Origin: DATMXS01 sp050260275
GTDB lineage: Bacteria > Acidobacteriota > Terriglobia > Bryobacterales > Bryobacteraceae
NCBI GenBank assembly: GCA_050260275.1
Contig: JBLNBX010000162.1
Coordinates: 1 to 11,976 of the forward strand
DNA length: 11,976 nucleotides
Reading direction: 5' to 3'
Shown: positions 1 through 5,973 of the stretch, in pieces
Numbering within the stretch: the first letter of the stretch is position 1
Layout: each line of letters starts with the position of its first letter
Program-made: the position numbers and the translations under genes
The notes under the pieces: model-generated
The model's input: the letters and a program-made list of their open reading frames with translations, nothing else
Database searches by the model: none
What the model was told of the DNA's origin: nothing

Positions 1-409
1 AGCACCGCCGCCGCCGCCACCGCCGCCGCCCGCTCCGAAGCCATCGCTCAGCGAGCTGCTGGCCAGCCAGGTGCAGGACGTTTACTTCGATTACGACAAG
101 AGCGACGTGCGTGAGGATGCGCGCACGACGCTAACCCGCAACGCGGACGCGCTGAGGCGCATCTTTGCTGATATGCCGGATGCCGTGGTGGTCCTGGAAG
201 GCCACTGCGACGAGCGCGGCTCGGCCGAGTACAACCTCGGACTGGGCGACCGTCGCGCATCGTCCGCCAGGGACTTCCTGGTTTCGCTGGGAGTGCCTTC
301 CGACCGGCTGAAGACCATCAGCTACGGCAAGGAACGGCCCCAGTGCACCGAGTCCAACGAGAGCTGCTGGCAGCTCAACCGCCGCGTGCATTTCTCGGCG
401 GCACAGTAG
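1..409 (+). CDS. pal: Peptidoglycan-associated lipoprotein Pal, C-terminal part (5' end outside window)
   Basis: This is the periplasmic part of an OmpA-like outer-membrane lipoprotein that binds peptidoglycan and works with TolB and CpoB in the Tol-Pal complex. The reading frame is open from the window edge (first whole codon at 2), so the lipoprotein signal and lipobox are missing. It begins with a run of nine prolines (5-31), a typical linker from the lipidated N-terminus. The OmpA_C domain follows, with the FDYDKSDV strand and the signature GHCDERGSAEYNLGLGDRRA, which contains the conserved Asp and Arg that contact diaminopimelate. Two cysteines near the end (PQCTESNESCW) could form a disulfide. 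Translation ends in SAAQ with TAG at 407-409. The GTG at 71 is internal to the domain and is not the true start. A strong terminator follows immediately, and cpoB is the next gene, the usual tol-pal order. Confidence 0.93.
   Translation, partial: APPPPPPPPPAPKPSLSELLASQVQDVYFDYDKSDVREDARTTLTRNADALRRIFADMPDAVVVLEGHCDERGSAEYNLGLGDRRASSARDFLVSLGVPSDRLKTISYGKERPQCTESNESCWQLNRRVHFSAAQ
5..31 (+). repeat. CCG triplet run coding for polyproline
   Basis: Nine consecutive proline codons, seven of them CCG, encode the flexible linker of Pal between its lipid anchor and its peptidoglycan-binding domain. A short triplet run like this can vary in copy number by slippage without breaking the frame. Confidence 0.7.
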
Positions 410-422
410 TAGTGGATGTGAT

Positions 423-463
423 GCGGTCCGCGGGCCTTTAAGGTCCGCGGGCCGCTCGTTTTT
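423..463 (+). terminator. Intrinsic terminator after pal
   Basis: A 14-bp stem pairs 423-436 with 442-455. All positions pair, two of them as G-T wobbles, and the loop is 5 nt (tttaa). Five T residues follow at 459-463. This is a textbook Rho-independent terminator 14 nt after the pal stop. It suggests that cpoB, 60 nt further on, is at least partly transcribed from its own promoter. Confidence 0.85.
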
Positions 464-510
464 CAGCACTCAGACGGGGGCGCGCCGCGAGTTGTCCCCC
501 CAGTCTGGAC

Positions 511-516
511 AGGAGG
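511..516 (+). promoter_or_regulatory. Ribosome binding site of cpoB
   Basis: A perfect AGGAGG lies 7 nt before the ATG at 524 and fixes that start. Confidence 0.8.
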
Positions 517-523
517 TTTACCG

Positions 524-1384
524 ATGTCCGTACTCAGGTACGCATGCGCAGCGGCGCTTCTTTTGCCTGCGTTGGCGCCCGCGCAGAAACAGGAGATCCG
601 CGAGCTCCAGCGCGACGTGGCGGTACTCCAGGACCAGGTGCGCAGCCTCGAGCGCTCCTTCAACGAAAAGGTGGGCAGCATGACGACGCTGCTCCAGCAG
701 GCCATTGACGGCGTAAACCGGCTCAACACGACCATGGCCGTTCTGGACGCCGCCCTGCGCGACCGGGAGAAGAACCTCGCCGCGCCGGTCACCTCCGTGG
801 GCGCGAAGGTGGATCACATGGTCGACGAATTTCAGTTCGTGCGCACGACCGTCGAGGACCTTAACGGGCGCATGGCCAAGCTCGAACGCCAACTCGTTGA
901 CATGAACAACACGCTCAAGGTGATGCAGGCGCCAATAGCTCCCCCAACGGGCGCGGCCGCACCGCCTCCGGGTGTCTCCGCGGATTCGCTCTATGCGAAT
1001 GCGCTCCGCGACAAGGAGAGCGGCAATTACGACCTGGCGCTCGAAGGCTTCAACAACTACCTGAGATTTTTCGGCAACACCGAGAGCGCTCCCAACGCGC
1101 AGTACTACATCGGCGAGATCCAGTTCCAGCAGAAGAATTACGACGCGGCGCTCCAGGCATTCGATTCGGTTCTCGAGCGCTATCCCGAGAATCCGAAGAC
1201 GCTCGACGCGCTGTTCATGAAGGGCCGCACGCTGGTTTTGCGGGGCGAGCGGACAGCAGGCGCGGACGAATTCCAGCAGGTTATCACGCGAGCGCCGCGT
1301 TCAGCGCTGGCCGAGCAGGCGCGCGCGGAGCTTCGCAAACTAGGTCTCGCCCCAAAGAAGACCACCACCACAAAGAAACGTTAG
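524..1384 (+). CDS. cpoB: Cell division coordinator CpoB (YbgF), periplasmic TPR protein
   Basis: This 286-residue periplasmic protein belongs to the Tol-Pal machinery. In characterised bacteria CpoB links outer-membrane constriction to septal peptidoglycan synthesis. An N-terminal signal peptide (residues 1-20, hydrophobic core ALLLPAL, likely cut after APA) has no lipobox cysteine. Residues about 22-135 form a long heptad-like coiled coil that is probably the trimerisation region. A proline/alanine-rich hinge follows at about 136-152. Residues 152-275 hold three TPR-type repeats; the first starts at ADSLYANAL and the second is QYYIGEIQFQQKNYDAALQAF. The tail is basic (KKTTTTKKR). The coiled coil is longer than in E. 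coli, as in other acidobacterial-type homologues. The start is set by an AGGAGG ribosome site and the signal peptide directly after the ATG. Family and neighbour (pal) agree. Confidence 0.92.
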   Translation: MSVLRYACAAALLLPALAPAQKQEIRELQRDVAVLQDQVRSLERSFNEKVGSMTTLLQQAIDGVNRLNTTMAVLDAALRDREKNLAAPVTSVGAKVDHMVDEFQFVRTTVEDLNGRMAKLERQLVDMNNTLKVMQAPIAPPTGAAAPPPGVSADSLYANALRDKESGNYDLALEGFNNYLRFFGNTESAPNAQYYIGEIQFQQKNYDAALQAFDSVLERYPENPKTLDALFMKGRTLVLRGERTAGADEFQQVITRAPRSALAEQARAELRKLGLAPKKTTTTKKR

Positions 1385-1427
1385 CCGCGACAGCGGCCCA
1401 AACCGCGCGGCCGCTGCCAATCTCCTG

Positions 1428-1485
1428 GCGGGGCTGAAGCCCTGCGCCGGCCCGAAGCCCGCCTCCCAGAACGCCGTAGGCCGGC
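1428..1485. repeat. Palindromic intergenic unit (two nested hairpins)
   Basis: The first hairpin pairs GCGGGGC (1428-1434) with GCCCTGC (1439-1445) around a TGAA loop. The second pairs GCCGGCC (1446-1452) with GGCCGGC (1479-1485) around a 26-nt loop. From memory, hairpins of the form GGGGCTGAAGCCCC followed by CTCCCAGAACGCCG are scattered through some acidobacterial genomes. Only one copy is present here, so its repeat nature is inferred. Confidence 0.45.
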
Positions 1486-1546
1486 ACTCCGCAGCGGTGC
1501 GAGAAGCCACGCCAAGATCCCAGTAAAATGTGCTATGCGTTCTTAC

Positions 1547-1561
1547 GCCCCTTTCAGGGGC
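1547..1561. repeat. Short hairpin GCCCCT-TTC-AGGGGC
   Basis: A perfect 6-bp stem with a TTC loop. I remember the phrase CGCCCCTTTCAGGGGCT as a recurring core of intergenic repeat families in Acidobacteria and Planctomycetes. This window alone cannot show that it is repeated. Confidence 0.4.
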
Positions 1562-1586
1562 TGGGTGGATTCGTTCGGCTCTCCCG

Positions 1587-1613
1587 TGGCCTGCGTCATG
1601 GGCCATTCTTTTT
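1587..1613 (+). terminator. Possible intrinsic terminator upstream of aroDE
   Basis: A 7-bp stem (TGGCCTG 1587-1593 with TGGGCCA 1599-1605, including two wobbles) with a 5-nt loop is followed by TTCTTTTT at 1606-1613. It lies about 200 nt after cpoB and could end that transcript, or it may simply be part of the surrounding repeat. Confidence 0.45.
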
Positions 1614-1756
1614 CGCCCTGACGAGCTTCGTTCGCTATGGAGCCACCGCCGCCGGAGCCATACTGGATGAGTGGCGCCAGCACCTGGCGCGTTTAGCGCA
1701 TACCGCGCCCGCGCAGCCCGGTGCCCGGCGTGCTATGCTGTGAAACCGTTTCGCTG

Positions 1757-3265
1757 ATGCCTATTTCACTGCCCCGGATCTGCGTTGCGCTAGGCTTCAA
1801 CACAGTCGAGAGACTTATCGAGCACGCGCGGCGCGAAGCCATGGCGGGTGATACCTTTCTCGAGTTCCGCCTGGACTACCTGCCCGACCCCGCCGCCGGC
1901 GCGGCTGCCATTCGCCCCTTCCTGGAAGAGCATCCCGAGTGCGTCGTCCTCGCAACCTGCCGCCGCCACCAGAACCGGGGACGGTTCAACGGCAGCACCG
2001 AGGAGCAACTGGCGATACTGAGCGCCGCCATCGATGCCGGCGCGAAGGCCGTAGATGTGGAGATCGAGAGCGCCGAGGCAGCCCGGACACAGCTCGACTG
2101 CCTGCGCGGCCGGGCGCTGCTGGTGCTCTCGTATCACAATTTCGAGGGCACGCCAGCTCTCGAAACGGTGTTCCGCCGCATGCAAAAGATCCACGCGGAC
2201 GTGTACAAGATAGTCTCCACAGCGCGCAAGCCTTCGGACAACCAACGCCTGCTTGCGCTCGCGAAGACGCATCCGCGCACGCCGCTGGTGCTGCTTGCGA
2301 TGAGCGAAACAGGGTTCCCAACGCGCGTTCTGTCGCCGATGCACGGCGGCCTGTACACCTACGCCGCGCCCGCGGCAGCCGAGGGCACCGCCGCTGGACA
2401 GGTGTGCGCGCACCAGCTCCGGCACCTGTACCGGGTGGAGAAGCTCGCGCGCACCACAAAGGTATTCGCCGTGATCGCGGACCCGGTCGGGCACTCCATC
2501 TCCCCGGCGGTGCACAACCGCGCTTTCCAGGCGCGAAGGCTGGATGCGGTGTACGTGCCTTTCCTGGTTTCGCCCGTGCACCTGCGCGACTTCATGAGCA
2601 CGGCCACGAAGCTGCCAATTTCGGGCTTCAGTGTGACCATTCCGCACAAGCAGCGCATCTTGCGCTACATGGACTGGCTGGATCCCCTGGCGCGCAGGAT
2701 CGGCGCGGTGAATACGGTGGCGCGGAGAGCCGGGCGGTGGCGCGGCACCAATACCGATGCGGAGGCAGTGCGGGTTCCGCTGGAGCGGCGTCTGCGCGTG
2801 GCGCGCGCGTCGATCCTGATCGCGGGCAACGGCGGCGCGGCGCGCGGCGCTGCGCTGGCGCTGGCGGAGGCCGGTGCAACGCTCTCGATAACCGGCCGCA
2901 ACCCCGATCGCGTGCGCGCCCTCGCGAAGATGTGCGGCGCCGAGCCAGTGCTCCGCGAGCGCGTCGAGAGCCGCTACTTCGATGCCGTGGTGCATGCCAC
3001 TCCCATCGGAATGTACCCGAACACTGAGGAGTGCTTCTTCCGCGAGGAGATCCCCGCGGACATCATTTTCGACATGGTCTACAACCCCGTGGAGACGACG
3101 CTCCTGAAGCGCGCGAGAGAGCAGGGCAAGACGGTCATCCCGGGCACCGAGATGTTCCTCGAGCAGGCTGTGCGCCAGTTCGAGACCTGGACCGGGGAGA
3201 GCGCCCCGCGCCTGGTGATGGAGCGCGCCATCAACGAGGCGCTCGCCGCGCACCAGCCGTCGTAA
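1757..3265 (+). CDS. aroDE: Bifunctional 3-dehydroquinate dehydratase / shikimate dehydrogenase (AroD-AroE fusion)
   Basis: This cytoplasmic enzyme catalyses shikimate pathway steps 3 and 4: dehydration of 3-dehydroquinate to 3-dehydroshikimate, then NADPH-dependent reduction to shikimate. From the ATG at 1757 it is 502 residues. The N-terminal half is a type I (Schiff-base) dehydratase with FLEFRLDYL, DVEIES, SYHNFEG (catalytic His127) and YKIVSTAR (Schiff-base Lys151). The C-terminal half is AroE, with SISPAVHN for shikimate binding, VTIPHKQ (catalytic Lys298), GAVNTV, GTNTDAE and a Rossmann loop AGNGGAARGAA, followed by the arginine of GRNPDR that favours NADP. All key residues are present in both halves. 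An in-frame GTG at 1721 would add 12 residues (PGVLCCETVSL) with no domain role. The ATG fits the family better, although neither start has a strong ribosome site. This fused order also occurs in plants and chlamydiae. Confidence 0.95.
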   Translation: MPISLPRICVALGFNTVERLIEHARREAMAGDTFLEFRLDYLPDPAAGAAAIRPFLEEHPECVVLATCRRHQNRGRFNGSTEEQLAILSAAIDAGAKAVDVEIESAEAARTQLDCLRGRALLVLSYHNFEGTPALETVFRRMQKIHADVYKIVSTARKPSDNQRLLALAKTHPRTPLVLLAMSETGFPTRVLSPMHGGLYTYAAPAAAEGTAAGQVCAHQLRHLYRVEKLARTTKVFAVIADPVGHSISPAVHNRAFQARRLDAVYVPFLVSPVHLRDFMSTATKLPISGFSVTIPHKQRILRYMDWLDPLARRIGAVNTVARRAGRWRGTNTDAEAVRVPLERRLRVARASILIAGNGGAARGAALALAEAGATLSITGRNPDRVRALAKMCGAEPVLRERVESRYFDAVVHATPIGMYPNTEECFFREEIPADIIFDMVYNPVETTLLKRAREQGKTVIPGTEMFLEQAVRQFETWTGESAPRLVMERAINEALAAHQPS

Positions 3266-3281
3266 GCGGCTGGATCATTTT
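3253..3281 (+). terminator. Possible terminator straddling the aroDE stop codon
   Basis: CCAGCCG (3253-3259) pairs perfectly with CGGCTGG (3267-3273) around a 7-nt loop that contains the TAA stop at 3263-3265. The sequence ATCATTTT follows. The T-tract is short and interrupted, so termination would be weak. Confidence 0.4.
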
Positions 3282-3385
3282 CCCGTTCATCCGGAAGCGC
3301 CCGCGATACGCGGCGAACACCGCCAATAGTACCTGATGCCGCACGGAGCGCCTGTGCGACACTGGGTGCAACTGGGGATCCGGGG

Positions 3386-3745
3386 ATGCGATCAGATCAG
3401 AAACGGGAACTGTTTTTCTCGATTGCGGCGCGCTTGCGGGCGGGCCTTGACGTGGGGCTCGAGGACGTAGCAACTATCGCCGGCGCCACGGGCGAGGCGC
3501 TGCGCGAGTGGGAAAACGGAACGGCCGAAATTCCCGAGCCCGTACTGGGCCGCATGATCGCCGCGGGCAAGTCGCTCGATCAGTTGCTGGGAATCTTCAG
3601 GCCGGAGCGTCTGCCCCAGGTGATCCGCCGCCGCGCCGACGCCTTCGACGGCGAACGGGCGCTGGACTGGATACTGGACGGGCGAATTGCCGAGGTGGCC
3701 GACCGATACGACGAGGGGCTGTCGTATCTAAAACGGCCGGCGTGA
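3386..3745 (+). CDS. Small HTH-like protein of unknown function
   Basis: A 119-residue soluble protein with no signal peptide or membrane segment. Residues about 22-65 resemble an XRE/Cro-type helix-turn-helix: GLEDVATIAGATGEALREWE has the expected small residue at the turn and the W-E pair often seen at the end of the recognition region, followed by NGTAEIPEPVLGRMIAAG. The C-terminal part (FDGERALDWILDGRIAEVADRYDEGL) loosely recalls the toxin-binding domain of MbcA/ParS-type antitoxins, but no RES-domain toxin gene lies nearby, so I do not assign that role. The ATG at 3386 follows GGGGATCCGGGG, a weak ribosome site. It lies 120 nt after aroDE on the same strand and converges with the minus-strand operon ending at 3786. 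DNA binding is inferred only. Confidence 0.72.
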   Translation: MRSDQKRELFFSIAARLRAGLDVGLEDVATIAGATGEALREWENGTAEIPEPVLGRMIAAGKSLDQLLGIFRPERLPQVIRRRADAFDGERALDWILDGRIAEVADRYDEGLSYLKRPA

Positions 3746-3785
3746 GCTGAGGTGGAGCATCCGGCCCGCAGCCGTACTTCGCCGC

Positions 3786-4151
3786 TCAGAACGCCAGAAG
3801 GACGACGCCGAAAGCTACCAGCGATACGCCGGCCCAGCGCCTCCAGTGGACATGTTCCTTGAGGACCATCTTGGCCAGCAGGGCCTCAATAACGTAGGTC
3901 GCTGCGGTGGCAGGCACAGCGAAGCTCAGGGGCGCGATGGAGAGCAGAGAGACCAGCGCGAAGAACGCAACCGCCATGGCTGCGATGCCCGCGACTATGT
4001 AGGTATTCCTGGAAAGAGCGCGGGCCATTCTGCCGAGCGCACGCGGATGGAAATCGTGGACCTCGCCGTACCGGCGCATGCCCAAGGTATTGCACAGGTC
4101 GCCGCAGGAGTTGCAGCCGATGATAAGCGCGACAAGCAGCCACTTCGTCAT
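3786..4151 (-). CDS. SMR/EamA-type four-helix membrane transporter subunit (second of pair)
   Basis: A 121-residue inner-membrane protein with four predicted helices: WLLVALIIGCNSCGDL, YIVAGIAAMAVAFFALVSLL, LSFAVPATAATYVIEALLAK and WAGVSLVAFGVVLLAF. It matches one half of an EamA/DMT permease, including the helix-3 proline and the MVLKEHVHWRRWAG segment that parallels VLGE.I..RWAG in its partner. Its ATG (4151-4149) overlaps the TGA of the upstream subunit in an ATGA, so the two are translationally coupled and probably form a heterodimer, as in the ArnE/ArnF or paired SMR systems. The reading frame stays open far upstream of the ATG, but that extension is the partner gene read in the wrong frame. 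A loop of about 25 residues between helices 1 and 2 (RRYGEVHDFHPRAL) is unusual for SMR proteins. Substrate unknown. Confidence 0.85.
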   Translation of the reverse strand: MTKWLLVALIIGCNSCGDLCNTLGMRRYGEVHDFHPRALGRMARALSRNTYIVAGIAAMAVAFFALVSLLSIAPLSFAVPATAATYVIEALLAKMVLKEHVHWRRWAGVSLVAFGVVLLAF

Positions 4152-4606
4152 CGGCTGCGCCTGCCTTTCGTCCGCGGCGTGGTCTGGCCGACGAGAGCAA
4201 CGCCCGCGCCGATCATACCGATCCCCGCCCAGCGCGCCGGCGGAATCGTCTCGCCAAGGACGAAATAGCCGAGCAGCGCGGTAAGGATGTACCCCGCGCC
4301 GGTGACGGGCATCGCGTAGCTCATGTCGGCCCGGCTGAGAAGCGAGAGCTGGGAAACCAGCCAGGCGATGAGCAGCACGACGCCCCCAATCACGAGAGGG
4401 TTTGCGAGCGCCGCGATATAGGGCAAGGGCGAAAGCGTCACGATGCTGCCCACGTCCCGCAAACCCCAGCTCAGGCAAAAGTTGCCGGCCGAGCTCGTGG
4501 CGACGACCGCCAGCATCAGTTCATACGGGCGCCGCGTGAGGGAGCTTTCGCCCATCGGTTCACTTGAGGGCCTAACGGACGGTGGATCAACAACCTGAGT
4601 TCGCAC
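4148..4606 (-). CDS. SMR/EamA-type four-helix membrane transporter subunit (first of pair)
   Basis: A small inner-membrane protein with four helices (about 29-52, 66-93, 94-118 and 124-141). The helix 3-4 region reads MPVTGAGYILTALLGYFVLGE then PPARWAGIGMIGAGVALVG, a clear EamA/DMT half-permease signature with the conserved Glu at the end of helix 3. It has about half the length of a normal ten-helix EamA protein, hence the idea of a two-gene heterodimer with the next gene. The start is uncertain. GTG at 4606 (152 aa) has GGAG 11 nt upstream. ATG at 4555 (135 aa) starts closer to helix 1 but lacks a ribosome site. It follows the second radical SAM gene by 59 nt on the same strand, so co-transcription is likely. 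Confidence 0.85.
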   Translation of the reverse strand: MRTQVVDPPSVRPSSEPMGESSLTRRPYELMLAVVATSSAGNFCLSWGLRDVGSIVTLSPLPYIAALANPLVIGGVVLLIAWLVSQLSLLSRADMSYAMPVTGAGYILTALLGYFVLGETIPPARWAGIGMIGAGVALVGQTTPRTKGRRSR

Positions 4607-4665
4607 AAATACAGAACTCCATCATCTCACCGAACGTTAGCTGAAGCACCGGCGAGGACACGAAA

Positions 4666-5973
4666 TCAATCGTCGAACGCGCCAGTGGTGCCCTGGAATC
4701 CGCGCGCGGCCTGCCGCAGAAGCCATTTGATGGCGCGCTGCGCTTTGAAGCAGTACGCCAGGTTGTGATTCAGCGTGGAGAAGCAGTGCTGCTGGCATGT
4801 CTGCTTCATCTTCGCGAGCTGCTCGGGGTCGAAGCGCGGGCGCTCGGCAACGCCCCAGTCGTATGTGGCCGAGTACAGCGGGAAGCACGGCGCGAGCGTG
4901 CCGTCGGTGCGGATGATCAGCGAGTTCTGTCCCGCCCGGCAATCCCAGGACTTCACCTGCCCGCGCATGAACGCCTTCATCTCGTTCAGCCGCGCGATCG
5001 AGTTCACCATCTTGTACCCGGAACGGCTCTTTTCGATGAGCCAGTCGATGAGCTCGTCAACGCGCGGCCAGTCTTCCGGCGTGATGAAGGTGCTGTTCCC
5101 CTCACGGTGCTTGAAGTGAGGCTGGTCCGTCATGGGCGACTCGTTGATGTGGTAATCGGTGGCGATGCCGTTGTCGTGGGCGATCTCGGTGAGTTGCTTT
5201 ACGTCTTCGAGGTTGATGCGAGTGATGTTGATATTGAAGAAGACGCTGTAGTCGTAGACGTACTGCTTGCGGATGAGGTAGTCGAAGTAGGGCCGGATGG
5301 GGGCAAGCGCCTTAGGTAGCTCGGGCCGGTCCTCGACGGAATCGACGGCCAGGTTGAAGGTGGCAACGCCTGCATCGGCGAGGCGGTCGATCACATCGGG
5401 CCGCATAAGACGGCCGTTCGTGGGCACGTAGACCCAGAAGCCCTTCTTCACGGCGTAGTACACCACTTTGTGGACAAACTGGGGGCGCAGCAGCACCTCG
5501 CCGCCCATGAGCGCGAGCACGCCGCAACCCTGATCGCGAAGCCAGTCGATCGAGCGGCGGGCCGTATCCTCGGTCATTCCCTTGACTTTGTTGTCGAAGG
5601 CCCAGCAGTAGTGGCAATCGATATTGCACTTCCACTCGGTGAAAAGGTAGGCGATCATCGGGTGGAAATCGCCTGGCAGGATCTGGGCGCGAATCCACGG
5701 ATACAGCCATCCGCGGAACGCGCGGCGGATCATGAAGGGCGAAATGCGTGTGCGGTATGGCGAATCGCCGGACGGGAGCTTCTTCGGGTCCGGCTGGACA
5801 TCGCCGGCCTTCTCGGGGAATTGCGGGAACACGGGCTCCGGCAGAGTCATCGGCACGGGTCCCGGCATGAGCGGCTTTGGCCGCTCTCCTTTCATCAACA
5901 GATCGTGGGTTGCAACGTCAACGCGAAACGGAGCGGGATTGCTGTCCTGCTGAGGCAGGGGCTTCGCGTGCAT
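4666..5973 (-). CDS. Radical SAM protein with SPASM-like C-terminal cysteines (function unknown)
   Basis: A 435-residue cytoplasmic radical SAM enzyme that should use a [4Fe-4S] cluster and S-adenosylmethionine to start radical chemistry. The cluster motif is CNIDCHYC (Cys116, Cys120, Cys123), followed by the SAM-binding MGGEV at 156-160. The unusually long N-terminal part (1-105) is proline-rich and then basic and aromatic (RRAFRGWLYPWIRAQILPG). Further cysteines at 345, 363, 393, 397 and 408 (WDCRAG, LAPCFP, CQQHC, AYCF) have the spacing of an auxiliary cluster of SPASM type, known from peptide- and sugar-modifying enzymes. A strong ribosome site (GAGGAG, 5983-5989 region) precedes the ATG. 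The gene overlaps the upstream radical SAM gene by 56 nt. The family seems familiar from Acidobacteria, but I know of no assigned reaction. Confidence 0.9.
   Translation of the reverse strand: MHAKPLPQQDSNPAPFRVDVATHDLLMKGERPKPLMPGPVPMTLPEPVFPQFPEKAGDVQPDPKKLPSGDSPYRTRISPFMIRRAFRGWLYPWIRAQILPGDFHPMIAYLFTEWKCNIDCHYCWAFDNKVKGMTEDTARRSIDWLRDQGCGVLALMGGEVLLRPQFVHKVVYYAVKKGFWVYVPTNGRLMRPDVIDRLADAGVATFNLAVDSVEDRPELPKALAPIRPYFDYLIRKQYVYDYSVFFNINITRINLEDVKQLTEIAHDNGIATDYHINESPMTDQPHFKHREGNSTFITPEDWPRVDELIDWLIEKSRSGYKMVNSIARLNEMKAFMRGQVKSWDCRAGQNSLIIRTDGTLAPCFPLYSATYDWGVAERPRFDPEQLAKMKQTCQQHCFSTLNHNLAYCFKAQRAIKWLLRQAARGFQGTTGAFDD

Larger units (their letters stand above)
1385..1756. other. Non-coding stretch between cpoB and aroDE, rich in palindromes
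   Basis: I find no credible gene in these 372 nt. They contain an 8-bp hairpin just after cpoB (1391-1398 with 1409-1416, no T-tract), a palindromic unit at 1428-1485, a short hairpin at 1547-1561 and a terminator-like hairpin at 1587-1613. An open frame across 1528-1743 gives a 71-residue sequence with no recognisable domain and is best explained by chance within this repeat-like DNA. Confidence 0.6.

Noticed and set aside
1528..1743. 71-codon plus-strand frame before aroDE
   Set aside because: It covers hairpin-rich repeat-like DNA, has no ribosome site and no recognisable domain.
1939..3027. 362-codon plus-strand frame overlapping aroDE in another frame
   Set aside because: Arg/Ala/Pro-rich translation with no motif, fully inside a well-supported gene.
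1790..3253. 487-codon minus-strand open frame opposite aroDE
   Set aside because: It lies entirely antisense to a gene with all catalytic motifs; its translation is His/Arg/Ala-rich with no domain, a usual by-product of high-GC codon bias.
4152..4478. N-terminal extension of the second transporter subunit upstream of ATG 4151
   Set aside because: The extra sequence is Arg/Ala-rich and is the first subunit's gene read out of frame; the ATGA overlap marks the true start.
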